The notes under the pieces: model-generated
Told to the model about the DNA's origin: nothing
Databases searched by the model: none
The model's input: only the letters and a program-made list of their open reading frames with translations
Assembly (NCBI GenBank): GCA_964494505.1
Contig: CAZBRO010000047.1
Coordinates: 1 to 20,150 of the forward strand
Direction of reading: 5' to 3'
DNA: 20,150 nt
From: CAIYRG01 sp964494505
GTDB lineage: Bacteria; Pseudomonadota; Alphaproteobacteria; Micropepsales; Micropepsaceae
Program-made: the position numbers and the translations under genes
Part shown: positions 7,977-14,649 of the stretch, one piece after another
How the letters are laid out: each line of letters begins with the position of its first letter
Numbering within the stretch: the first letter of the stretch is position 1

Positions 7977-9875
7977 GTGATTGGTTTCTTGATCCGTTCG
8001 ATTCCGCGACGAACGTTAGCGGCCCTTCTGACCATCTACTTCGCAACCTATGTGGCGACCGCGGCCGTCGTTTATTCCGGCGTACGCGCATCGATGCTCG
8101 AATCGGACGCGAGCGCGCTGAATCAGCTCGCGGAGCTTAAGTATGAACAGCTTGCGAGCATAATCGGATCTCTTGCCATCGATCTCACGGCATGGTCGGA
8201 ACTGGACGTGATGAACGATCTTGTCTCGGGCGACATCGATCAGCGAGTGTCCCATACGCTCGAAGACCTGAAGCGGCTCTACGGACTACCCGGGGACATT
8301 TATGCATTCGACGCCACCGGAAAGCGACTTGCCAGCTCCAATAACGTTCGTGCGATCACACTGAACGATCGCATACCCGCAGGCTGGCAGAACAATGAAA
8401 ACGCGTTGATCCTTCTGGATAGGGAAACAGACCCTATTACCCGTAGCCAAGCTGTCGTATTCGCGATCCCGGTATTCGGGAGTTTCGATAAGAGCTATCG
8501 GACCGGCACGTTGGTAATGACGTACCCCTGGGCGTCGATCGAGGCGTTATTGCTCAGCGGCGAAGCTGGAATGGTGCTTGTGGACAGAAACGACCCGGCG
8601 AGGATCCTGGCCACCAACCGCTATGCCATCACGGGCGTGCCCGCAACGAGCCGCGTTCAACCGGGGGGAAGAACAAACGAGGCGTTCGTCATTGGGCGCT
8701 CAGCCATCGGACGCGGACCGCTTATCAAAGACTGGCAAGTCGTGGCTATGCATCGGGCCGATGTCGCTACCGGTCCGCTGCGCAGAGTAGTCATGGAACT
8801 GGTCCTGCTCGGTGCGTTTCTGGGCATTCCAATCATTTTCTTGGGCCGCTGGCTGTCCAACCGCCTGACGGCCCCCATCGCGGACCTAACCCGCGTGGTG
8901 AAAGAAATTGCCGATACCGACAAGCTTGACGCTCGTGTTCCGGTAAACTCGTCGGACGAACTTGGCTCGCTCGCACAGTCCTTCAATCTTATGACCGAGA
9001 AGCTTGAGCAGACCACGCGCGAGCGGGAACAGTTCGTCCGCGACCTGGCCGCGCTTAATCAAACGCTGGAAGGCAAAATTGCGGTCCGCACCGAAGAGTT
9101 GAAATCGGCCCTACATGCCCAACAGCGGCTCATCGGGGATATTTCCCACGAAATAAAATCACCCCTGGCACGTCTGAGTATGGCGCTCGGATTGGCCCGG
9201 AGAGCCCCGGAGCAAAATACGCCCAAGCAATTCGACCGTATCGAGACAGAGATTGAAAATATTTCCGCGTTGGCGAGTGAACTGCTGACTCTTGCAAAGC
9301 TCGAAGGAAGTGCAGCATCGCCAGACTTCGCGAAGATTGATCTGCGCGCACTCGTCGCTCAGATCGTGGCAGACGCGCGCTTTGAAAAGCCTTCCAGGAG
9401 TTCCGACGTTGTCTTTCGGATGCCAAACAATGCAATCACAGTTATCGGGAACGGCGATTTGCTACGGCGGGCGATTGAGAATGTGGTAAGAAATGCGCTC
9501 TTCTACACGAGCGATGGCATTTCGGTTGATGTCATACTCGCGCAGAAAAGCGATCGAGTGGTTTGCATTCAAGTGCAGGACAAAGGCCTTGGAGTTCCCG
9601 AGGCTGCACTCGGTCATCTCTTTGAACCGTTTTACCGCGTCGACGAAGCTCGGGCCCGTGAGACCGGGGGTACGGGGATTGGACTGTCCATTTGCGAACG
9701 TGTAATTCGCTTCCATGGCGGGTCTGTTTGCGCGCGCAATAGCCATCCGCACGGTCTGATCATAGAGATGGAACTTCCCTCTGCGGCGCCCACGACGGAA
9801 GAGAATGGGCGTCAGTCGGATGAGCAACTGTCGCACGGGATTGAAAAAGTGCCACTACAAAGTCAGGTGCCGTGA
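7977..9875 (+). CDS. Membrane sensor histidine kinase
   Basis: This encodes 632 residues from a GTG with GGAGA nine nt upstream. The order is: transmembrane helix 1 (about 12-36); a periplasmic sensing region (about 37-267) containing LAIDLTAWSELDVMNDLV and IYAFDATGKRLASS, like CHASE4 or double-Cache sensors; transmembrane helix 2 (about 268-290); a HAMP domain (about 291-343); a coiled coil; a HisKA domain with the phospho-acceptor His391 in GDISHEIKSPL; and an ATPase domain with N box ENVVRNAL, G1 DKGLGVPE and G2 GGTGIGLSI. The dimerisation motif resembles CpxA. The gene sits 24 nt after the binding protein and should phosphorylate the regulator at 5682. The 30-residue tail after the ATPase is unremarkable and probably disordered. 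Confidence 0.93.
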   Translation: MIGFLIRSIPRRTLAALLTIYFATYVATAAVVYSGVRASMLESDASALNQLAELKYEQLASIIGSLAIDLTAWSELDVMNDLVSGDIDQRVSHTLEDLKRLYGLPGDIYAFDATGKRLASSNNVRAITLNDRIPAGWQNNENALILLDRETDPITRSQAVVFAIPVFGSFDKSYRTGTLVMTYPWASIEALLLSGEAGMVLVDRNDPARILATNRYAITGVPATSRVQPGGRTNEAFVIGRSAIGRGPLIKDWQVVAMHRADVATGPLRRVVMELVLLGAFLGIPIIFLGRWLSNRLTAPIADLTRVVKEIADTDKLDARVPVNSSDELGSLAQSFNLMTEKLEQTTREREQFVRDLAALNQTLEGKIAVRTEELKSALHAQQRLIGDISHEIKSPLARLSMALGLARRAPEQNTPKQFDRIETEIENISALASELLTLAKLEGSAASPDFAKIDLRALVAQIVADARFEKPSRSSDVVFRMPNNAITVIGNGDLLRRAIENVVRNALFYTSDGISVDVILAQKSDRVVCIQVQDKGLGVPEAALGHLFEPFYRVDEARARETGGTGIGLSICERVIRFHGGSVCARNSHPHGLIIEMELPSAAPTTEENGRQSDEQLSHGIEKVPLQSQVP

Positions 9876-10234
9876 CACTCCATATTCGTGCGCCTATCTC
9901 CACACAACCCGGTAAATTGACGCGATCGGGGTTGCGGACCGGACTACTCCCGCGCCAGCGGCGTGGCGCCAGCCGCCGAGTATATTGAGCGATCTCTCCC
10001 CTCCAGATGCTCCGTACACTTGGCGGCTTCCGGCCGCGGGTTGATCTCGCAGCCTCGCGTTCGCTGACGGGCCTCCTTACTTCTCCACGCAATTCTACAT
10101 TTGAGCGCAAGGCCTCGTGATATCGAGTGGCTTATCATTTTGCGCACTTGCAATGATGGATGTGTCGCAGTTCGCGTTCGCCAAGCATGGAATCTTCGCC
10201 CAGTTGCTCGCAAATTTATGGACGGATTGGAAAT
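9876..10234. other. Intergenic region between two operons
   Basis: About 360 nt without a credible gene. A GC-rich inverted repeat around 9958-9977 (GCGGCG, then TGGCGCCA, then GCCGC) could end the kinase operon, but it has no T tract. The remainder presumably holds the promoter of the thioredoxin-like gene. In-frame starts upstream of 10235, for example at 10160, give a Ser-rich non-signal N-terminus and were not used. Confidence 0.45.
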
Positions 10235-10720
10235 ATGCTCAAAATCAAAAAGGTCGCGAATCATGCGAGCAAAATCGCGGCGCTGATGTTGCTTGCTGTG
10301 GCATTGCCCATAGCCGCACAGAGCGCTCCCGCTCAAGTCCTGGACCTCAGCGAATATCGCGGGAAGGTCGTCTACCTCGATTTTTGGGCCTCATGGTGCG
10401 CCCCCTGTCTGCAATCATTTCCATGGATGAACGACATACAGCGCATCTACGCAGGCGAGGGGCTCGTCGTTCTCGCGGTAAATGTCGATCATGACGGGCA
10501 ACTCGCACAACGGTTCCTCTCCAACAAACTTCCCGTTTTCAAGATCATCTACGACCCCGAGGGACAGATTGCCCGGCAGTACGGTCTGAAGGACATGCCC
10601 ACATCCATTCTCATCGGTCGCGATGGCAAAACCCGTTACGTTCACAGCGGGTTCTATGTCGATCGGAAGACGCAATATCTGTCGCACGTTCGGGAGCTTC
10701 TCGATGACAAGACGAACTGA
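10235..10720 (+). CDS. TlpA/ResA-type thioredoxin-like protein
   Basis: This encodes 161 residues from the ATG at 10235, chosen because it places a clean signal peptide (KIAALMLLAVALPIAAQSAPA) at the N-terminus. The protein is a periplasmic thiol-disulphide oxidoreductase: YLDFWASWCAPC gives the active site C55-A-P-C58 and KDMPTSIL supplies the cis-Pro at about 122. It has no large insert and is close to the minimal thioredoxin fold. The family reduces or oxidises disulphides in envelope proteins, for example in cytochrome maturation. Its stop overlaps the DUF4266 gene by 17 nt, so its likely client is encoded in this operon; the Cys-containing DUF4266 tail is a candidate. Confidence 0.9.
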   Translation: MLKIKKVANHASKIAALMLLAVALPIAAQSAPAQVLDLSEYRGKVVYLDFWASWCAPCLQSFPWMNDIQRIYAGEGLVVLAVNVDHDGQLAQRFLSNKLPVFKIIYDPEGQIARQYGLKDMPTSILIGRDGKTRYVHSGFYVDRKTQYLSHVRELLDDKTN

Positions 10721-10964
10721 CAATACCACCTCGACCGCAATCCGGATTGGCACGCGTCCGCTTCTTATGCTTGTTGCCGCAACAACGATGCTGAGCTGCG
10801 CTCCGTTAGGTCCTCAACCATGGGAAAGAGATCTTCTGGCCCGCCGTGAAATGCAGGTTAACTCCTATCCGCTGCAAACTGCGGCCGAGGATCACATCTA
10901 CTTCAGCAAGGAAGCCGCCAGCGGTGGGCGTGGATTTGCCGGCGGGGGTTGTGGGTGCAATTGA
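10704..10964 (+). CDS. DUF4266 lipoprotein
   Basis: This encodes 86 residues, starting inside the thioredoxin-like gene with GGGAG eight nt before the ATG. The hydrophobic segment LLMLVAATTMLSC ends in a lipobox-like M-L-S-C32. The mature protein is about 55 residues: PWERDLLARREMQ, a short linker, HIYFSKEAASGGRGFAGGG and a C-terminal CGCN. The combination of PWE..LA...MQ and a Gly-rich tail ending CGCN is what I know as DUF4266, a small lipoprotein family of unknown function found with DUF3570 genes. The two terminal cysteines could bind metal, form a disulphide handled by the upstream thioredoxin, or be modified. Its stop overlaps the start of the DUF3570 gene. Confidence 0.85.
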   Translation: MTRRTDNTTSTAIRIGTRPLLMLVAATTMLSCAPLGPQPWERDLLARREMQVNSYPLQTAAEDHIYFSKEAASGGRGFAGGGCGCN

Positions 10965-12367
10965 GGTCGCCAAACACCAATGGCCGACTTTGCCAGACTC
11001 TCGCTACCCTTTCGTTAGGATTGCTTTCGGCAACACTGGGGGACCGTGCTTACGGGCAATCGCCGCCGCTCATGCAACCAAGCTCAAACGACCCGGGAGG
11101 CGAAGTGCCGACCTCCAAGGAAATCGATACGGCTATCCTCTTCTACCAGGAAGCCAATGGCCGGGTACGAGCTATTGAACCTGAGGGTCAATATACGGCT
11201 CGTGGCCCCAACGGGCAGGCTCTGACCTTGGGATTCATGGCTGACAGCGTTACCGGCGCGACGCCCAACGGCGCTGTTCCCTCCGACCAGACCCAGACAT
11301 TTGTCACGCCGCTGAAAGCAACTGGCTCCACCGCTACCGTCACAAGCGCGTCCGGCGGCAGCACGATCATTCAACTGCCTCCAACACCAGGCCAAGTTGC
11401 CGCTGCGGCCCGACAGTACACAACTGCGCCAAATCAATTGCCCGTGGACCGTGGTTTCCGGGATCAGCGCTACGCCGGAAGCATTGGATATTCACAACCG
11501 CTTGGCGGAATTTCCTTGGTCGGCGCGGGGGCCGCGTATTCCGTAGAGCATGACTACCGATCGATTTCTCTCAATACCAACATTGCCCAGACCTTCAATC
11601 TGAACAATACAACGACGAGTCTCGCCATCAATTATGAAAACGATTCGTCGTTTCCCTATGGCGGCGTGCCAGCCGGCCTCTCGGTGATGGCGCCGCAATG
11701 GAAAAGCATCTCGTCCCGCGGCAGGTCGCAAGTCGACGTGGTGCTTGGTCTTACTGAGGTAATGACCCGAAACTGGTTACTGCAACTGAACTATTCCTAC
11801 GATCTTTCCAATGGATATCAAAACGATCCCTATCGAATCATTTCGGTGGTGGATCCTGTTACGGGCGAGCCCAGCAGCTATCTATATGAAAGCCGCCCGA
11901 GCCTGCGCCAAAGCCAGAGCGTGTTTTTCAGTAACAAGCTCGATTTCGGTCCGTCGGTGACGACCCTTTCCGCCCGCTACTTCATCGATAGCTGGGGGAT
12001 AAAGGCGACAACCGTTGAATTGTCGGACCGCGTGCGGCTGGCTGGCTCTCTTTACATTGAGCCGGACTTACGGTGGTCCACGCAGTCGGCTGCGAAGTTC
12101 TTTCGAAATTACCTCGTCGGCGGACAACCGCTTCCCGAATATGCGTCGTCAGACCCAAGGCTGGGACAATTCGTCGGCCTCACCTACGGATTGAAGATAG
12201 GCGTCGCTCTTACGCGTTCCACAGAACTGTACGTTCTCGGCGCGTATTATCAGCAGACCGGCAACGGTCACCCCGCCGATGCGATAGGGCAGCTCAAACA
12301 GCAAAATCTGTTCACCGGTGTCAACGCCGCGTACGTGATGATGGGATATTCCTGGAATTTTGACTGA
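10955..12367 (+). CDS. DUF3570 outer-membrane beta-barrel, possible flavinylation target
   Basis: This encodes 470 residues. I chose the GTG at 10955 (GGGGG six nt upstream); a TTG at 10949 is also possible, and both overlap the DUF4266 stop. The signal peptide is LATLSLGLLSATLGDRAYG. From about residue 50 the protein is beta-rich with Tyr/Asn/Ser-rich strands (YSVEHDYRSISLNTNIAQTF; NWLLQLNYSYDLSNGYQNDP) and ends VMMGYSWNFD, typical of an outer-membrane barrel and consistent with DUF3570. At D97 to T103 it reads D-S-V-T-G-A-T followed by PNGAVPS, which fits the ApbE attachment consensus D-x-x-(S/T)-G-A-(T/S), with Thr103 as the FMN acceptor. The ApbE gene follows 68 nt after its stop. That FMN is attached is inference. 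Confidence 0.85.
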   Translation: MQLRSPNTNGRLCQTLATLSLGLLSATLGDRAYGQSPPLMQPSSNDPGGEVPTSKEIDTAILFYQEANGRVRAIEPEGQYTARGPNGQALTLGFMADSVTGATPNGAVPSDQTQTFVTPLKATGSTATVTSASGGSTIIQLPPTPGQVAAAARQYTTAPNQLPVDRGFRDQRYAGSIGYSQPLGGISLVGAGAAYSVEHDYRSISLNTNIAQTFNLNNTTTSLAINYENDSSFPYGGVPAGLSVMAPQWKSISSRGRSQVDVVLGLTEVMTRNWLLQLNYSYDLSNGYQNDPYRIISVVDPVTGEPSSYLYESRPSLRQSQSVFFSNKLDFGPSVTTLSARYFIDSWGIKATTVELSDRVRLAGSLYIEPDLRWSTQSAAKFFRNYLVGGQPLPEYASSDPRLGQFVGLTYGLKIGVALTRSTELYVLGAYYQQTGNGHPADAIGQLKQQNLFTGVNAAYVMMGYSWNFD

Positions 12368-12435
12368 ACAGAATAGTAACCGCACCGCAAATCGCACGCA
12401 GCAGAATGGCAGGTTGCCTGAATATGGAGAGACGA

Positions 12436-13332
12436 ATGCCGCTCTGCACAGGAACCGCTTTCGAGCGCTTCGGAACGGATTATCGACATTCATTCCAAGC
12501 CATGGCGACACCGTGCGAAGTGAGGATAGAAACGGACGATGCCAAAATCGCCGAGCAGGCATTCCGGGCTGCTGAGAATGAGGCACGGCGGATTGAAGCG
12601 AAGTTCAGCCGGTACCTGCCGGACAGTATAGTCAGCCGGATCAACGCCAACGCCGGAAAGGAATTCCAGGTTGACGAGGAAACCGCGCAGATCTTGAGTT
12701 TCGCGGCGCATTGCTTCGAGCTGAGCAACGGACTGTTCGACATAACGTCCGGCATATTGCGCAGAGTGTGGCGCTTCGATGGCTCAGATCGTGTTCCAGG
12801 GCACGAGGAGGTCGACGGACTTCGAAAGTTTGTTGGCTGGGAAAGGGTTTCCTGGGAACCACCTATCATAAGGCTGCCGGCCGGGGCGGAAATCGACCTT
12901 GGGGGCTTGGGAAAGGAATACGCGGTTGATCGGGCATTGCAATCGATCCGCGAAAAAACAAACCAGCCGGCCCTCGTGAATTTCGGAGGCGACCTCAGCG
13001 TCTCCGGTCCGCGGTTGGGCAATTTTTCCTGGACGGTCGCCATCGAATCGGTCGATCGAGCCGGTCAGGCAGAGGGAATGCTTGAAATACAGGACGGTGC
13101 AATCGCCACGAGCGGCGACGCCCGACGCTTTCTTCTAAAGGATGGAGTTCGTTACGGGCACGTTCTGGATCCACGTACAGGATGGCCGGTGGCCGATCCG
13201 CTTCGGTCAGTAACCGTTGCTGCCCCCACATGTGTCCAGGCCGGAATCATCGCCACGCTGGCGATTCTGCAAGGGGCCCAGGCGGAGGCGTTCCTGAAAC
13301 GCGAGCGCGTGCGGGCGTGGTACATACGATGA
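12436..13332 (+). CDS. apbE: ApbE-type FAD:protein FMN transferase
   Basis: This encodes 298 residues from the ATG at 12436, with GGAGA five nt upstream. ApbE transfers FMN from FAD to a Thr or Ser of exported proteins. Family blocks are all visible: MATPCEVRI (usually MGT), FSRYLPDSIVSRIN, FDITSG at about 101, GGLGKEYAVDRA at about 156, NFGGDL at 182, TSGDARRF at about 225 and HVLDPRTGWPV at 242. No convincing signal peptide or lipobox is visible, although many ApbE proteins have one, so its location is open. In the last block the usual A-D is A-G here (QAGIIATLAILQG, Gly270), so a residue that is often a metal-binding Asp is missing; some ApbE subgroups may share this. It is the last gene of the operon, and its likely target is the DUF3570 protein. 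Confidence 0.9.
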   Translation: MPLCTGTAFERFGTDYRHSFQAMATPCEVRIETDDAKIAEQAFRAAENEARRIEAKFSRYLPDSIVSRINANAGKEFQVDEETAQILSFAAHCFELSNGLFDITSGILRRVWRFDGSDRVPGHEEVDGLRKFVGWERVSWEPPIIRLPAGAEIDLGGLGKEYAVDRALQSIREKTNQPALVNFGGDLSVSGPRLGNFSWTVAIESVDRAGQAEGMLEIQDGAIATSGDARRFLLKDGVRYGHVLDPRTGWPVADPLRSVTVAAPTCVQAGIIATLAILQGAQAEAFLKRERVRAWYIR

Positions 13333-13387
13333 TTGCGACAGCGGCCGCTAAGCTTATTCCGTCTTTGGCAGGTCTCTTCCCGCACGT

Positions 13388-13600
13388 TTGACATCGGATC
13401 TGGCGAAAAGAAGCTATGAACCGGTCGCAACTACAGGATCCACATCGACGCTGTGGGTCCTGCCCGGCGCATGGTACGACGTTGTCGAATCAATAGACGA
13501 TGCCGAACATGCACTTCGCGAAAAAGGATGGGATTATGATTTGTTTAACTCGGCTAGAGTGGCAATTAGCTCGGGAAACGTGGCCTCTTTCATTACATAA
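13388..13600 (+). CDS. Possible small hypothetical protein
   Basis: A frame of 70 codons from a TTG begins 56 nt after the ApbE gene. It encodes WVLPGAWYDVVESIDDAEHA, a Gly-Trp and an amphipathic helix (FNSARVAISSG). This has some of the look of DUF982-type small rhizobial proteins (Val-x-Ser..Asp-Ala...Leu...Trp...Ala...Gly). The similarity is loose and was not searched. The only start is TTG, with no clear ribosome site. Its last 67 nt overlap, on the opposite strand, the end of the receiver gene at 13534-13881. It may be real, a decayed gene, or a chance frame. Confidence 0.3.
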   Translation: MTSDLAKRSYEPVATTGSTSTLWVLPGAWYDVVESIDDAEHALREKGWDYDLFNSARVAISSGNVASFIT

Positions 13601-13881
13601 TCGTCGCCGCCGCCATTCACTCCGTCGAGAGCGCTACTCCGGCCTGTCAAGAAGACGACAGGCGGCGTCAGTCGTTCCTTGTGGAAGGTCTTGCTGAAGA
13701 TAAGGTCATCGATGCTGGGCGCCGCGCAATCGACGACCACAACGTCATATGAATTGGGCTTTTCAAGCAGGAAAGCATCACTGGCGTGTTTTACGTGATC
13801 GACGGCATATCCTTGGCCCCTTAATGTATCTCGCCATGATGCGGCATTGGCGGTATCTTCGATCAAAAGAAGTCTGATCAA
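13534..13881 (-). CDS. Stand-alone receiver-domain response regulator
   Basis: This encodes 115 residues, a receiver domain only. The pocket has E8-D9 (in LLLIEDTA), the phospho-acceptor D51 in VVVVDCAAPSIDD, T79 in VVFLTGRSS and K98 in DYVMKEA. The usual Lys-Pro is Lys-Glu here, so the cis-proline after the conserved Lys is missing. The N-terminus resembles OmpR-type regulators, but there is no DNA-binding domain and a TAA stops the frame right after the fold. It could be a CheY-like single-domain regulator or a phosphate sink, or a truncated OmpR-type gene. It converges with the ApbE operon. No kinase is adjacent on this strand; the kinase at 7977 already has a partner. Confidence 0.8.
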   Translation of the reverse strand: MIRLLLIEDTANAASWRDTLRGQGYAVDHVKHASDAFLLEKPNSYDVVVVDCAAPSIDDLIFSKTFHKERLTPPVVFLTGRSSALDGVNGGGDDYVMKEATFPELIATLAELNKS

Positions 13882-14173
13882 GGGCTTATGCTTCCATACT
13901 CTCGCTGCCCGTTGCCTGGCAGCAGAGCGCTAACGAGGAACCCCTCCACGATTTGAGAAAGTTCGTGACTAATGCCGACGACTGATCCACGCATTGTCCT
14001 TTGACGTGTTCCACAAATCATCTTCCATGGAAACAGAGATGCACTCTACCGGTCAAACGGTGTGGAGTTGTGTGTAGACGTACCGAGTTTGATTATAAAT
14101 GTCCCGGAGCGAGAGTTTCTTCATCCTTTGAGCCGCATATTTCACCGGCGTCCAAACCTGAACGGAGAGAAGG

Positions 14174-14341
14174 ATGCAGATCGCAAGCGTAGCTTCCATG
14201 CCCAACGTCGTAGCAACGGGCAAGCCGCCTGAGAGCGTTAGCGCTCATGGGCCAGACCATGACGGCGACTCTGACGACAAAGGCGTTTCAAAATCGGCAA
14301 CCGCTCCTGGCGTCGGGAGCCTCGTGGATACCACTGCCTAA
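14174..14341 (+). CDS. Small acidic protein, 55 residues
   Basis: This is a short gene with a strong ribosome site: GGAGAGAAGG directly precedes the ATG at 14174. It encodes MQIASVASMPNVVATGKPPE, then an acidic low-complexity middle (GPDHDGDSDDKG) and SATAPGVGSLVDTTA. There is no signal peptide, membrane helix or Cys. Small acidic proteins with a similar Ser/Gly/Asp composition and a -VDxTA-like end occur, as I recall, in rhizobial genomes; the function is unknown. A perfect 14-bp hairpin begins 16 nt after its stop, which supports a short independent transcript. The 290 nt upstream, to the divergent receiver gene, should hold its promoter; I cannot assign the promoter with confidence. Confidence 0.6.
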   Translation: MQIASVASMPNVVATGKPPESVSAHGPDHDGDSDDKGVSKSATAPGVGSLVDTTA

Positions 14342-14356
14342 CCAAAGCATGCATCG

Positions 14357-14390
14357 ACATGACCGCCGGCACGATCGCCGGCGGTCATGT
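14357..14390 (+). terminator. Strong hairpin after the small gene
   Basis: The sequence ACATGACCGCCGGC at 14357-14370 pairs perfectly with GCCGGCGGTCATGT at 14377-14390 around a 6-nt loop, extendable by a G-U pair. It follows the 55-residue gene by 16 nt. There is no T run after it on either strand, so it may be a terminator of the hairpin-only type, an mRNA 3' stabiliser, or a protein site. Confidence 0.55.
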
Positions 14391-14649
14391 TCGCTATACC
14401 TGACCAGCTCTGAGAGTTTCCGCTACGCAGGATTAGAGTCCGGCCCTCGACTGAGGTGCTCTCCGTTTTTGGATCACTTCGGGGTGGATTTTTCGCACTG
14501 TTGGGGGCAGCCCGTTTCTTAGACCGGATCAGATGAGAATCTCCGGCCTTGCCGGGCCCTCCCTGACGGCGGGCGGCAATGGCGCGGGCGAACAAAGACA
14601 CCGCCCGGCGCGAGTTCTCTGCTCGAGCGCCGGCCAATGACGCGCGCGA
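14391..14649. other. Short intergenic region with a weak hairpin
   Basis: No gene is seen. At 14605-14633, CCGGCGC-GAG pairs with CTC-GCGCCGG across a 7-nt loop with a 2-nt bulge. It lies just past the stop of the leftward TonB-dependent receptor gene and could help end that transcript, but no U tract follows on the minus strand. Confidence 0.4.

Noticed and set aside
10160..10234. Upstream start for the thioredoxin-like protein
   Set aside because: It would place 25 Ser/Arg-rich residues before a clean signal peptide that starts at 10235.
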